Source: JAGWRA01 sp035534615 (GTDB taxonomy: Bacteria > Acidobacteriota > Vicinamibacteria > Vicinamibacterales > CAVVIG01). From it: a stretch of DNA of 64,000 nt. Below are positions 18,153 through 27,347 of this stretch, one piece after another (position 1 is the first letter of the stretch; each line of letters opens with the position of its first letter). The stretch covers positions 1 through 64,000 of the forward strand of contig DATLRO010000070.1 of NCBI GenBank assembly GCA_035534615.1, written 5' to 3'. The notes beneath the pieces were generated by a model that ran no database searches, had not been told where the DNA came from, and saw only the letters and a program-made list of their open reading frames with translations. The position numbers were made by a program, and so were the translations under genes.

Positions 18153-19361
18153 TCAGGTTCGGTACTCCGCGTTGATCCGCACGTACTCCGCGCTCAGGTC
18201 GCACGTCCAGACCACGGCCTCGTCGCGGCCGCCGGCGCCCAGATCCACGGTCACCTCGATCTCCCGCCCCTTCAGGTAGGCCGCCGCCTCGGCGGCCCGC
18301 TCGTCGTGCGGCGCCCCGCCGCTGAACAGCACGGTCGGCCCGATCGACACGGCCGCCCGATCGAGATCGAACGCGACGCCGGCCCGGCCGGCCACGGCGA
18401 TGAAGCGCCCCCAGTTGGGATCGCCGCCGTGGATGGCCGTCTTGCACAGCAGCGAGTTGGCGATCGCCTTGGCGGCCCGGCGGGCGTCGGCCGGCGACGC
18501 CGCGCCGGCGACGCGCACGGTGACGAGCTTCGTGGCCCCCTCGCCGCCCCGGACGATGCCGAGCGCCAGCCGCTCGCAGACGGCGCGCATCCCCCGCACG
18601 AGCAGGGGATAGGTGCCGTCGTCGATCGTCACGCCGCTCGCCCCGCCCGCCAGCACCATCGCACAGTCGTTGGTCGAGCACTCGCCGTCGACCGTGATCG
18701 CGTTGAACGTGACGTCGACCACCTCGCGCAGCGCCCGCGCGAGCAGCGGCGGCGCCACGCGGGCGTCGGTCGTCACGAACGCGAGCATGGTCGCCATCAT
18801 CGGCTCGATCATGCCCGAGCCCTTCGCCATGCCGCCGACGGTGAACGCGCCGGCCGGCGTCTCGAGCCGGACCGCCGCCTCCTTCGGAAACGGATCGGTC
18901 GTCATGATGGCGCGCGCCGCCTCGGCGTGCCGCGCCGCGTCGAGCGACGGGAATGCCGCCGCGAGGCCGCGCCGGATCCGGCCGGCGTCGAGCGACACGC
19001 CGATGACGCCGGTCGACGCCACCAGGATCTCTTCCGGACTGCACCCGGCGAGCCCGGCGGCCACGGCCGCCGTCTCCCGCGCCACGAGCAGGCCGTCGGC
19101 GCCGGTGCAGGCGTTCGCGCAGCCGCTGTTGACGACGACCGCCGCCGCCCGTCCCCCCGTGCGCGCCAGGTGCTCCCGCGAGACGATGACCGGCGCCGCC
19201 TGGGCCCGGTTCGTCGTGAACACCGCCGCCGCGGCCGCCGGGGCGTCCGGCACGATGATCGCCAGATCGAGTCCGGAGGCCTTGATGCCGCACGCCGTCG
19301 CCGCCGCCCGGAAGCCGGCCGCCGCGGTCACTCCGCCGTCGACCGGTGCGAGCCGGATCAT
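18153..19361 (-). CDS. argJ: glutamate N-acetyltransferase / amino-acid acetyltransferase
   Basis: A 402-residue ArgJ that transfers acetyl from N-acetylornithine to glutamate, recycling the acetyl group. The self-cleavage and nucleophile region KGSGMIEPMMATMLAF contains the conserved Thr within ATML. CANACTG and VDGECSTNDC are further family marks. The ATG at 19361 overlaps the stop of the upstream acetyltransferase by four bases, which sets the start. Confidence 0.94.
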   Translation of the reverse strand: MIRLAPVDGGVTAAAGFRAAATACGIKASGLDLAIIVPDAPAAAAAVFTTNRAQAAPVIVSREHLARTGGRAAAVVVNSGCANACTGADGLLVARETAAVAAGLAGCSPEEILVASTGVIGVSLDAGRIRRGLAAAFPSLDAARHAEAARAIMTTDPFPKEAAVRLETPAGAFTVGGMAKGSGMIEPMMATMLAFVTTDARVAPPLLARALREVVDVTFNAITVDGECSTNDCAMVLAGGASGVTIDDGTYPLLVRGMRAVCERLALGIVRGGEGATKLVTVRVAGAASPADARRAAKAIANSLLCKTAIHGGDPNWGRFIAVAGRAGVAFDLDRAAVSIGPTVLFSGGAPHDERAAEAAAYLKGREIEVTVDLGAGGRDEAVVWTCDLSAEYVRINAEYRT

Positions 19362-19927
19362 GCGCGCGCCACCGGCGGCACCGCCGCCGTCGGGTCGATG
19401 GCCGCCAGGACGGCGTACTGCCCGCAGGTGCGGAACAGCGGGCAGTGGACGCAGTCGGCCAGCACTTTGGCCGACAGCCAGATGTGGGGCACGATCGAGA
19501 ACCCCATCCGGAGGAAATAGGCCGGCTGGTGCGTGAAGGCGCAGAGCCGGTCGAAGCCGGCGCGCTGCCCCCGGCGCCACAGCTCGCCGATCAGGCCGCG
19601 TCCGAGTCCGGCGCCGCGCTCCTCGTCGTCCACCACGAGCGACCGGATCTCGGCCAGTCCGGCGCCGAGCGGCGCCAGCTCGGCGCAGCCCACGATGACG
19701 CCGTCGCGTTCGGCGACGACGAAGCGCGGGGCGCGCGACGTGATGTCGGCCAGCGTGCGCGGCAGCAGGTGGCCTTCTTCGCGGTGCGTGGCGACGAGGG
19801 CGAAGATCCCGGGCGCATCGTCCGGCTCCGCCGTGCGCAGCACGGCCGGCGGCCCGCCGGCCGCGGCCGCTTCGTCGATCCAGACGGGACGCGCGACATC
19901 GGTCGCGCGGGACAGGTCGAGCGTCAT
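19358..19927 (-). CDS. argA: short GNAT-type amino-acid N-acetyltransferase (NAGS-like)
   Basis: A 189-residue GNAT protein. The acetyl-CoA-binding part is EIRSLVVDDEERGAGLGRGL, and the C-terminus has the cysteine cluster DCVHCPLFRTC typical of short bacterial N-acetylglutamate synthases. It lacks the kinase-like domain of E. coli ArgA. Its position between argD and argJ with four-base overlaps on both sides supports acetylglutamate synthesis. It would top up the acetyl pool recycled by ArgJ. The gene symbol is by function and context. Confidence 0.8.
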   Translation of the reverse strand: MTLDLSRATDVARPVWIDEAAAAGGPPAVLRTAEPDDAPGIFALVATHREEGHLLPRTLADITSRAPRFVVAERDGVIVGCAELAPLGAGLAEIRSLVVDDEERGAGLGRGLIGELWRRGQRAGFDRLCAFTHQPAYFLRMGFSIVPHIWLSAKVLADCVHCPLFRTCGQYAVLAAIDPTAAVPPVARA

Positions 19928-21132
19928 GCCGTCCTCCCCGGTGCCACGTCGGCAATCGCCGCTTCGAGCAGGGCGACGCCGCGATCGAGCTCCTCTTCGC
20001 TGATGGTGAGCGGCGGCAGCAGGCGCACGACCGTCCGCGCCGTCCGGTTGACCAGCAGCCCGCGCCCGGCCGCCGCCTCGACCACCGGTGCCGCGTCGAA
20101 CGACAGGTCGAGCCCCTGCATCAGGCCGGCGCCGCGGACCTCGACAATGGCCGGCTGCCGGCGGGCGAGCGCCTGCAGGGCCTGGCTGAGCCGGGCGCCC
20201 GCCCGGGCGGCGTGCGCGAGCAGGCCGCCGTCGACCAGCTCGTCGAGAACGACGAGCGCGGCCCGGCAGGCCAGCAGGTTGCCGCCGTAGGTGCTGCCGT
20301 GATCGCCGGGCGACAGCGCGTCGCCGACCGCTTCGCTGGCGAGCGTCGCGCCGATCGGCACCCCCCCGCCGAGCGCCTTGCCGACCGCCACCAGGTCCGG
20401 CTCCAGGCCCAGCGCGGCGTGATGGAACGGATGGCCCGTGCGTCCCAGGCCGCACTGCACTTCGTCCGCGACGAGCAGTGCCCCGGTCCGGCGGCAGGCG
20501 TCGGTGATCGCCCGCGCGAAGGCGGGCGTCAGCGGCCGGACGCCGCCCTCGCCCTGGATCGGCTCGACGACGATCGCCGCCGTGTCGGTGGTCACCGCGT
20601 CCAGCAGCGCGCCCGGATCGTCCGGCGAAACGAACCGCACGCCCGGCAGCAGCGGCTCGAACGGCCGGCGGTACTGCTCGGTGAACGTCAGCGACACCGA
20701 CCCGCACGTCCGGCCGTGGAACGAGTGCTCGAGCGCGATCAGGCCCGCCCGCGGCGTCCCTTTCGAGTACCAGTACCGCCGCGCGAACTTGATGCAGGCC
20801 TCCATCGCTTCGGTGCCGGAGTTGCAGAAGAAGGTGCGCGGGAGTCCCGAGAGCGCCGCGAGCCGCGCGGCGACCTGGCCCTGGAGCGGATGGAAGTACA
20901 GGTTCGACGTGTGCAGCAGCGTCCGCGCCTGATCGGCGATCGCCTCGGCCAGCTTCGGGTGCGCGTGGCCGAGCGACGTCACGCCGAGGCCCGAGATGAG
21001 GTCCAGGTACTCGCGGCCGTCGGCATCGAACAGCCAGGCGCCGCGGCCGTGCGTCAGGACGATCGGCGCGCGCCGGTACAGCTGGAGGATATGGCGGGAC
21101 TCGAGGGTCCGGACGTCTTCAGCGACCGACAT
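19924..21132 (-). CDS. argD: acetylornithine aminotransferase
   Basis: A 402-residue class III PLP aminotransferase converting N-acetylglutamate semialdehyde to N-acetylornithine. Landmarks are NSGTEAMEACIKFARR, VADEVQCGLGRTG and the PLP-lysine region VAVGKALGGGVPIGA. Length is standard. It overlaps the acetyltransferase start by four bases and argB's end by 14 bases, in keeping with a tightly packed operon. Confidence 0.94.
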   Translation of the reverse strand: MSVAEDVRTLESRHILQLYRRAPIVLTHGRGAWLFDADGREYLDLISGLGVTSLGHAHPKLAEAIADQARTLLHTSNLYFHPLQGQVAARLAALSGLPRTFFCNSGTEAMEACIKFARRYWYSKGTPRAGLIALEHSFHGRTCGSVSLTFTEQYRRPFEPLLPGVRFVSPDDPGALLDAVTTDTAAIVVEPIQGEGGVRPLTPAFARAITDACRRTGALLVADEVQCGLGRTGHPFHHAALGLEPDLVAVGKALGGGVPIGATLASEAVGDALSPGDHGSTYGGNLLACRAALVVLDELVDGGLLAHAARAGARLSQALQALARRQPAIVEVRGAGLMQGLDLSFDAAPVVEAAAGRGLLVNRTARTVVRLLPPLTISEEELDRGVALLEAAIADVAPGRTA

Positions 21133-21982
21133 GGCGTGTCTCCGTTTCGCCGGCCGCCGCGGCGGCGCCGGCCTGTCCGATGAGGATCGTCCGACCCGGT
21201 CCGGCCGTGCCGTCGAGGACCGAGGCGAGGGCGGCCGGCGTCCGGCCGTCCGCGATGATGACCGTGGCGACGCCGCGGGCGACCGCGTCGAGCCCGGCGC
21301 GGAGCTTCGCGATCATGCCGGCGGTCGCGTGACCGTCGGCAATCAGCGCCGCCGTTTCGGCTGCCGTCAGCCGCGCGATCGGCTGCCCCCGGCCGTCGAG
21401 CACGCCGGGCGTGGTCCCGGCGAGCACCAGCGCGCGGGCGTCCAGCCGCCCGGCCAGATCCGCGGCGGCCGTGTCGGCGTTCACGTTGAACAGCCGGCCG
21501 TCGCCCGCGACGCCGAGGCTCGCGACGATCGGCATGACACCGGCGGCGAGCAGATCGTCCAGCAGCGCCGGCCGTCCCCGGCCGATCGGCGCGCCGACGC
21601 GGCCGAGATCGACCAGCCGCCCGTCGGTCGTGCGGTGCGGCGGCGCCGGCTCGACCGGGAGCAGGCCGGCGTCGGCTCCGGTGAGGCCGACCGCGCGGCC
21701 ACCGGCGGCACCGACCGCCGCCACGAGCCGGGTGTTGACGAGCCCGCCCATCACGGACACGACGATGTCCAGGGTGGCCTCGTCCGTGATGCGCAGCCCG
21801 TCGACCTGGTGCTTGACGAGCCCCGCGCGCGCGAGGGCGGCGTCGATTTCCCGGCCGGCGCCGTGCACGACGACCAGGGGCGTGCGGGCCGCCAGCCGGA
21901 CCAGCGCGGCGGCGAGCGGCGCGAGCCGCTCGGGCGTTTCCAGCAGTTCGCCTCCGAGTTTGACGACCAGCGGCGCCGTCAC
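21119..21982 (-). CDS. argB: acetylglutamate kinase
   Basis: A 287-residue kinase phosphorylating N-acetylglutamate. It opens VVKLGGELLE, has the substrate-binding VVVHGAGREIDAAL and the C-terminal GMIAKLRAGLDAVARG. I chose GTG 21982 because it overlaps the argC stop as GTGA and precedes the conserved first strand by five residues. No N-terminal arginine-sensing helix is visible, suggesting it is not the feedback-inhibited type. Confidence 0.93.
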   Translation of the reverse strand: MTAPLVVKLGGELLETPERLAPLAAALVRLAARTPLVVVHGAGREIDAALARAGLVKHQVDGLRITDEATLDIVVSVMGGLVNTRLVAAVGAAGGRAVGLTGADAGLLPVEPAPPHRTTDGRLVDLGRVGAPIGRGRPALLDDLLAAGVMPIVASLGVAGDGRLFNVNADTAAADLAGRLDARALVLAGTTPGVLDGRGQPIARLTAAETAALIADGHATAGMIAKLRAGLDAVARGVATVIIADGRTPAALASVLDGTAGPGRTILIGQAGAAAAAGETETRHVGR

Positions 21983-23016
21983 GGCAGGAGTCCCGTCCGC
22001 TCGTCGAAGCCGAGGGCGACGTTGAGGTTCTGCACCGCCTGGCCGGCGGCCCCTTTCACGAGGTTGTCCAGGCAGGACACCAGGACGAGGCGGCCGGTGG
22101 CGGCGTCGAGGCGCCACCCGAGGTCGCAGAAGTTCGTCTGCGCGACATGCCGGATCTCGGGGAGCGCGTCGCCCGTCAGGCGCACGAACGGCGCGTCCGC
22201 GTAGGCGCGGGCGAAGGCCGCTTCGACGTCGGCCGCCGACGTGCCGGGCCGGACGCGGGCGTAGATCGTCGCCAGGATGCCGCGGTCGATCGGCACCAGG
22301 TGCGGGACGAACGTCACCGGGCGTGCGAGCCCCTGTTCGATCTCCGGCGTGTGGCGATGGCCGAAGAGGCCGTAGGCGGCGACGTTGCCGTGGCAGGCCG
22401 AGAAGTGGGTCCGGTCGGTCGGGGTCCGGCCGGCGCCCGAGATGCCGGACTTCGCGTCGATCACGACCTCGCCGTCGAGCAGCCCGGCGGCGTCGAGCGG
22501 CTGGAGGGCGAGCAGCGACGCGGTCGGGTAGCAGCCCGGATTGGCGATGAGCCGCGCGGTCCGCACGGCGTCGCGCTCGAGCTCGGTCAGCCCGTAGGCG
22601 ACCGCGGCCGGCAGGGCGGCGGTGTCGGGGTACCAGCGCGCGCGTGCGGCGGCGTCGCGGAGCCGGAACGCGCCGGAGAGATCGATGACGCGGCGGCCGG
22701 CGGCGACGAGGCGCGGCGCCAGGGCGGCGGCGGCGGCGTCGGGCAGCGCCAGCAGGACCACGTCGGCCCCGTCGGCGAGCGCATCGGCCGACAGCGGGAC
22801 GACGGCGCCGTCCCAGATCCGGGCGAAGCCGGGGAGCGGGTGGGCGTCGCCGCCGGCCGCCGACGACATCGCGAGCTGCAGCCGGACGCCCGGATGGCGG
22901 GCGAGGAGGCGGACGAGCTCGCGGCCGGCGAAGCCGGTCGCGCCGGCGAGGCCGATGCGGACGGGCGGCGCCGCGGGCGCGGGCGCGACGGACGGGACGG
23001 TGCGGGACTCCGGCAT
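21979..23016 (-). CDS. argC: N-acetyl-gamma-glutamyl-phosphate reductase
   Basis: A 345-residue NADPH-dependent reductase. The dinucleotide-binding start is GLAGATGFAGRELVRLL and the catalytic Cys is in ANPGCYPTASLLALQPL. About 18 Ala/Pro-rich residues precede the fold. It is the first gene of the argC-B-D-A-J-F operon. The -10 TATAAT lies only ten bases before its ATG, within an ARG-box-like palindrome. Confidence 0.94.
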   Translation of the reverse strand: MPESRTVPSVAPAPAAPPVRIGLAGATGFAGRELVRLLARHPGVRLQLAMSSAAGGDAHPLPGFARIWDGAVVPLSADALADGADVVLLALPDAAAAALAPRLVAAGRRVIDLSGAFRLRDAAARARWYPDTAALPAAVAYGLTELERDAVRTARLIANPGCYPTASLLALQPLDAAGLLDGEVVIDAKSGISGAGRTPTDRTHFSACHGNVAAYGLFGHRHTPEIEQGLARPVTFVPHLVPIDRGILATIYARVRPGTSAADVEAAFARAYADAPFVRLTGDALPEIRHVAQTNFCDLGWRLDAATGRLVLVSCLDNLVKGAAGQAVQNLNVALGFDERTGLLP

Positions 23017-23105
23017 CAGAAGTATAATTATACAGAAGGCGCGGCCAGCCTGGCAACGCCCGATAGGATCCGCCGCTGTATTTTCATGCGGACGAGTGTA
23101 TACTT
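23017..23105. promoter_or_regulatory. divergent argC/argR control region with ARG box
   Basis: On the minus strand TTGCCA (23056-23051) and TATAAT (23032-23027) with an 18-base spacer form a good promoter for argC. A perfect palindrome GTATAATTATAC (23022-23033) covers the -10 and start site and resembles ARG boxes (AT-rich TGAAT/TATTCA-like dyads). A second AT-rich site, TGTATACTTATG, overlaps the argR start at 23097-23108. ArgR with arginine would therefore block RNA polymerase at argC and probably its own gene. Confidence 0.7.
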
Positions 23106-23564
23106 ATGAAGAGTCGACGGCAGGCCGCCATCGTCGAGATCGTCGACCGCGAATCGGTGGCCAATCAGGAGCAGCTCCGCCGCCGGTTGCGCGCCCGCGG
23201 GTTCGATGCAACGCAGGCCACCATCTCGCGCGACATCAAGGAGCTCGGCCTCGTCAAGCGGGCGGGCGACGGCGCGTACCAGCGGCCCGGCGACGTCCAG
23301 ACCAGCCCCGCGACGGCGCGCCAGGCGCTGCAGCGCGCCGCCGCCGAATACCTGCGGCGCGCCGAGCGCGTCCAGCAGATTGTCGTCCTCCGGACCGGCA
23401 TCAGCCAGGCCCAGCCGCTCGCGCTGGCGATCGACCGGGCCCAGCTCCCCGAAGTGGTCGGCACGCTGGGCGGCGACGACACGATCGTCATCATCGCCCG
23501 CGACGGCCGCCGTGCGGCCGCGCTGGTGAAGCAGCTCGAGGCGATGGCGGCCGGCCGGATCTAG
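23106..23564 (+). CDS. argR: arginine repressor
   Basis: A 152-residue ArgR/AhrC. The N-terminal winged helix includes the recognition segment ATQATISRDIKELGLVK. The C-terminal part contains the oligomerisation/arginine-binding GTLGGDDTIVIIARDG. Length is standard. It is divergent from argC across 89 bases and followed by argG-argH. The conserved helix begins a few residues after this ATG, supporting the start. Confidence 0.94.
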   Translation: MKSRRQAAIVEIVDRESVANQEQLRRRLRARGFDATQATISRDIKELGLVKRAGDGAYQRPGDVQTSPATARQALQRAAAEYLRRAERVQQIVVLRTGISQAQPLALAIDRAQLPEVVGTLGGDDTIVIIARDGRRAAALVKQLEAMAAGRI

Positions 23565-23708
23565 GCGGCCCGGCGGCAGGAAGAGGCATCGGATCGAACG
23601 CGGCGTGCGGCCGGGCGGGAGGTCCCGCCGGCGGCACGCCGCGGATGAACACGTCGCACGTCGCGGACGAGGCGTCACGCGTGAACGACGGCAGGTGGAG
23701 GAGATCGC

Positions 23709-24932
23709 ATGGATCGGATCGTGCTGGCTTATTCGGGGGGACTGGATACGTCGGTGGCCATTCCGTGGCTCGCCGAGCGGTACGGCGCGGAGATCGTCGC
23801 CGTGACGCTCGACCTGGGCCAGGGCCGGGAGCTCGAGGCGGTGCGCGAACGGGCGCTGGCGACCGGCGCGGTCCGCGCGCACGTGCTCGACGTGCGCGAG
23901 GAGTTCGCGCGCGAGTACATCCTGCCGGCGCTCAAGGCCGACGCGATCTACGAGGACCGCTACCCGCTCGCCACCGCGCTCGGCCGCCCGCTCATCGCGC
24001 GCCGGCTCGTCGAGATCGCCGAGATGGAGCAGGCGACCGCCATCGCGCACGGCTGCACCGGCAAGGGCAACGATCAGGTGCGCCTCGACGTCTCCACGCG
24101 CGCGCTGAACCCCGCCCTCAAGGTGATCGCCCCCGCCCGGATCTGGAACATGACCCGCCCCGATGAAATCGAGTACGCCCGGGCCCGCGGCATCGCCGTC
24201 CCCGCCACGGTCGCCAGCCCGTACAGCACCGACGCGAACCTGTGGGGCCGGTCGATCGAATGCGGCGTGCTCGAGGATCCCTGGACCGAGCCGCCCGAGG
24301 AGATTTACGCGCTGACGAAGGCCCCCGGCGCCTGTCCCGACACGCCCGCCTACGTCGAGATTGAATTCGAGCGCGGCGTGCCCGTCCGCCTCAACGGCGT
24401 CGACATGCCGCTCGTCGAGCTGATCGACACGCTCGGGGTGATCGCCGGCGGCCACGGCGTCGGCCGCATCGACATGGTCGAGAACCGGCTGGTCGGCATC
24501 AAGTCGCGCGAGATCTACGAGGCGCCGGCCGGCGTCGTCCTGCACGCCGCGCACCGCGAGCTGCAGAAGTTCGTCACGCCGCGCGACCTGGAGCGGCTCG
24601 CGCGCGACCTCAGCGTCCGCTACGCCGACCTGGTCTACAACGGGCTCTGGTTCACCGTGATGCGGGAGGCGCTCGACGCCTTCGTCGACCGCGTCCAGGA
24701 GCGCGTGACCGGCACGATCCGCCTGAAGCTGTTCAAGGGCGACTGCCGGGTCGTCGGACGCCGCTCGCCGTACGCGCTCTACGATCATGCGCTGGCGACC
24801 TACGACGCCGGCGACCTGTTCGACCATCGGGCGGCCGAGGGCTTCATCAGCCTCTGGGGCCTGCCGGTCGAGCTGTCGTCGCGCCGTGTCCCGATCGCCC
24901 GCACCCCGGCGCCCGCCACGCAGGTGCGCTGA
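23709..24932 (+). CDS. argG: argininosuccinate synthase
   Basis: A 407-residue enzyme joining citrulline and aspartate with ATP. The PP-loop LAYSGGLDTSVAIPWL opens the protein; GCTGKGNDQVR and YSTDANLWGRS are further signatures. It follows argR by 144 bases, a stretch with a GC-rich hairpin but no evident ARG box. Its TGA overlaps the argH ATG by one base. Confidence 0.95.
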   Translation: MDRIVLAYSGGLDTSVAIPWLAERYGAEIVAVTLDLGQGRELEAVRERALATGAVRAHVLDVREEFAREYILPALKADAIYEDRYPLATALGRPLIARRLVEIAEMEQATAIAHGCTGKGNDQVRLDVSTRALNPALKVIAPARIWNMTRPDEIEYARARGIAVPATVASPYSTDANLWGRSIECGVLEDPWTEPPEEIYALTKAPGACPDTPAYVEIEFERGVPVRLNGVDMPLVELIDTLGVIAGGHGVGRIDMVENRLVGIKSREIYEAPAGVVLHAAHRELQKFVTPRDLERLARDLSVRYADLVYNGLWFTVMREALDAFVDRVQERVTGTIRLKLFKGDCRVVGRRSPYALYDHALATYDAGDLFDHRAAEGFISLWGLPVELSSRRVPIARTPAPATQVR

Positions 24933-26323
24933 TGGCGCCGCTCTGGTCGGGGCGCTTCGACACCGAGCCGGACCCGGAGACGCTGGCCTTCGGCGCGTCG
25001 TTCCGGTTCGACCGGCGGCTGTTCGAGGACGACGTGGCCGGCAGCCTGGCGTGGGCCGACGCCCTCGCGGCTGCCGGCGTCCTCACCGCGGCCGAGCGCG
25101 ACGCGCTGGCCGGCGCCCTGACGCGCCTGCGCGACCGGGCCCGCCAGGATCCGGCGTTCGTCGACGGCCCGGACGAGGACGTGCACACGTTCGTCGAGCG
25201 CCTCGTCGTCGAGGAGGTCGGTGACGTCGGCCGCCGCCTGCACACCGGGCGGTCGCGCAACGAGCAGGTGTCGCTCGACCTCCGGCTCTACCTGCGCCGG
25301 CGCCTGCCCCGGCTGCGCGCCGGCCTCGTCCGGCTCGCGGAGGCGCTGGTCGCCCAGGCCGAGGCGGCCGGCGCGGCGCTCATGCCGGCCTACACCCACC
25401 TGCGGCCGGCACAGCCGGTCCTGATCGCCCACTTCTTCCTCGCGCACGCCGCCGCCCTGCGCCGCGACGACGAGCGCCTCGCCGCGGCGGCGGCCGAAGC
25501 GGACGCGCTGCCGCTCGGATCGGGCGCCGTGGCCGGCACCCGCTATCCGATCGATGTCGGGATGCTGGCCGCCCGCCTCGGCTTCTCGCGCGTCGTGCTC
25601 AACAGCCTCGACGCCTCCTCGGACCGCGATTTCGTCCTGACCTTCCTCCAGGCCGCGGCCGTGACCATGGTGCACCTCAGCCGCCTCGCCGAGGATCTGA
25701 TCCTCTTCACCAGCGACGAGTTCCGCTTCTTCGCGCTGTCGGACGCCCTCAGCACCGGCAGCAGCATGATGCCGCAGAAGAAGAACCCGGATCCGCTCGA
25801 GCTCGTGCGCGGCAAGACCGGACGGGTCGTCGGCCACCTGGTCGCGCTCCTGACGACGCTCAAGGGACTGCCGAGCGGGTACAACAAGGACCTGCAGGAG
25901 GACAAGGAGGCGGTGTTCGACGCCGAGGACACGCTCGCCGGCTCGCTCGCCGCCGCTGCCGTCGTCGTCGCGCAGCTGACCGTCGACCGCGATCGGGCCA
26001 GCCGCGCGGCCTCCGGGCTGCTGCTGGCCACCGACGTCGCCGACTACCTGGTCGCCCGCGGCGTGCCGTTCCGGCGCGCGCATGAAATCGTCGGCGGGCT
26101 CGTACGCCGCCTCGTGGCCGACGACCGGACGTTCGACAGCCTGACGCCGGACGAGTGGCACGCGGCCTCCGACCTGTTCGACGCCGGGATCGCCGGACAG
26201 GTCACCCCCGAAGCCTCGGTCGCCGCCAAGCGGACGCCGCAGTCGACGGCGCCTGCCGCCGTGGCGGCCGCGCTCGCCGACGTCAAAGCGTGGATGGCCG
26301 CCCATCCGGCCGGTCATCCCTAG
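24932..26323 (+). CDS. argH: argininosuccinate lyase
   Basis: A 463-residue lyase splitting argininosuccinate into arginine and fumarate. The superfamily signature GSSMMPQKKNPDPLELVRG is intact, as are TGRSRNEQVSLDLRL and TYTHLRPAQP. The start overlaps the argG stop, so the two are translationally coupled. It completes the arginine pathway encoded in this cluster. A copy of the GC-rich interspersed element begins right after its stop. Confidence 0.95.
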   Translation: MAPLWSGRFDTEPDPETLAFGASFRFDRRLFEDDVAGSLAWADALAAAGVLTAAERDALAGALTRLRDRARQDPAFVDGPDEDVHTFVERLVVEEVGDVGRRLHTGRSRNEQVSLDLRLYLRRRLPRLRAGLVRLAEALVAQAEAAGAALMPAYTHLRPAQPVLIAHFFLAHAAALRRDDERLAAAAAEADALPLGSGAVAGTRYPIDVGMLAARLGFSRVVLNSLDASSDRDFVLTFLQAAAVTMVHLSRLAEDLILFTSDEFRFFALSDALSTGSSMMPQKKNPDPLELVRGKTGRVVGHLVALLTTLKGLPSGYNKDLQEDKEAVFDAEDTLAGSLAAAAVVVAQLTVDRDRASRAASGLLLATDVADYLVARGVPFRRAHEIVGGLVRRLVADDRTFDSLTPDEWHAASDLFDAGIAGQVTPEASVAAKRTPQSTAPAAVAAALADVKAWMAAHPAGHP

Positions 26324-26325
26324 TC

Positions 26326-26425
26326 GGTGCGGGACTCCGCCCCACACGCCGGCTCGGTCGCTCGCGGGAACGCCGGCGCCCGGCGCCGCTCCTCCGCGGG
26401 CGGCGCTGTGCGCGGCATGCTGAAC
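26326..26425 (+). repeat. intergenic copy of the GC-rich interspersed element
   Basis: This stretch aligns with the element at 2532-2720: it shares GGCTCGGTCGCTCGCGGG exactly, plus ACTCCGCCCC, GGCGCCGCTCC and GCGCGG parts in the same order. It is more diverged than the copies inside the membrane-protein gene. Together with the promoter downstream it fills the 197-base gap after argH. Confidence 0.8.
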
Positions 26426-26437
26426 GGGTGGAGGCGG

Positions 26438-26484
26438 TTGCACCGCCTGCGGGGCTCTGCTAAGATTCTCGTACCTTCGTACGA
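26438..26484 (+). promoter_or_regulatory. promoter plus small dyad upstream of a hypothetical gene
   Basis: TTGCAC (26438-26443) and TAAGAT (26461-26466) with a 17-base spacer form a good sigma-70-type promoter. A six-base dyad TCGTAC-N4-GTACGA (26469-26484) covers the predicted start site and may be an operator or a 5' hairpin. Confidence 0.55.
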
Positions 26485-26520
26485 CTTCCCGCCAGAGTGA
26501 GGCCCGTTCGGGAGAACTTG

Positions 26521-27261
26521 ATGCAGCATCGCCAGCTTCGGCTTGGTGACATCGTCGACGATTACTGTCCGCGCGAGCGCCGCATTACGAACCACGCCGT
26601 CGTCGCCATGATCGCCGAGGACGTCAAACAGACGCGCTGTACCACCTGCGATACGGAACACGAATACAAGCAGGCGCGGATCCCCCCGCAGCGGAAACGC
26701 CGCGAGCCGGCGGACGCGGCGCAGGCGCCCGGGACCACCGCGACGCCGAGGCGGACCATCCGCGCAGTGGCGCCGGCGCCCGACGCCCCGACCGCCGCGA
26801 CCGCGACGCCGGCCGCGCCGGCCGACGGGATGCTCGCCTCCCGCGCGGCACCGGAGACGGTCGAAGAACCGCAGGCGGCCGCCCCGGGCTCCGTGCCCGC
26901 CGTCGAGGGGGGCGAGGAAGACGGCCCCGTGCACCGTCAGCTCATCCGGGCGACGCTTCCGCGTCCCGAAGGGCAGCCGCAGGTCCGACCGCTTCCCGAA
27001 TTCACCGTGCGCCAGTCACCGGGCCAGGCCCGGTTCCGGCAGGGCGGCCCCGGGAAGCCCGCGTGGAACCGGTTTGCGCCGCAGGGCGGCCGCACGTCCG
27101 ACGGCGCGCAAGGGCCGGCCCGGCACGTCGCCGGCGGACGGCCCGGAGGCGGCGGACCGGCGGGCCGGCGGACGGCCGACCGGAAGCCCCATCAGGCGTT
27201 CTCGACCCGTCGTTCCCATGCGGCACCCGTCGCGCGCTCCGGCAAGAAGCGGTCGAAGTAG
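26521..27261 (+). CDS. hypothetical protein with CxxC pair and basic disordered tail
   Basis: A 246-residue protein. Residues 1-55 look structured: RLGDIVDDYCPRERRITNH followed by a cysteine pair in TRCTTCDTEHEY, which could bind zinc with the Cys of YCPRERR. The rest is low-complexity, rich in Ala/Pro and later Gly/Arg/Gln, ending in a strongly basic GKKRSK tail. This could bind nucleic acid. I recognise no named family and infer no function. It has its own promoter and a start behind GGGAGAA. It stands alone before fabI. Confidence 0.75.
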   Translation: MQHRQLRLGDIVDDYCPRERRITNHAVVAMIAEDVKQTRCTTCDTEHEYKQARIPPQRKRREPADAAQAPGTTATPRRTIRAVAPAPDAPTAATATPAAPADGMLASRAAPETVEEPQAAAPGSVPAVEGGEEDGPVHRQLIRATLPRPEGQPQVRPLPEFTVRQSPGQARFRQGGPGKPAWNRFAPQGGRTSDGAQGPARHVAGGRPGGGGPAGRRTADRKPHQAFSTRRSHAAPVARSGKKRSK

Positions 27262-27347
27262 GACCGCCGACGAGCCGGCCTTCCCTCCGCGTCCGTCGGC
27301 GCCGTGCTCCGGCGCCCGGTCGGACGCGGGCGATCAGGATTCCATCG

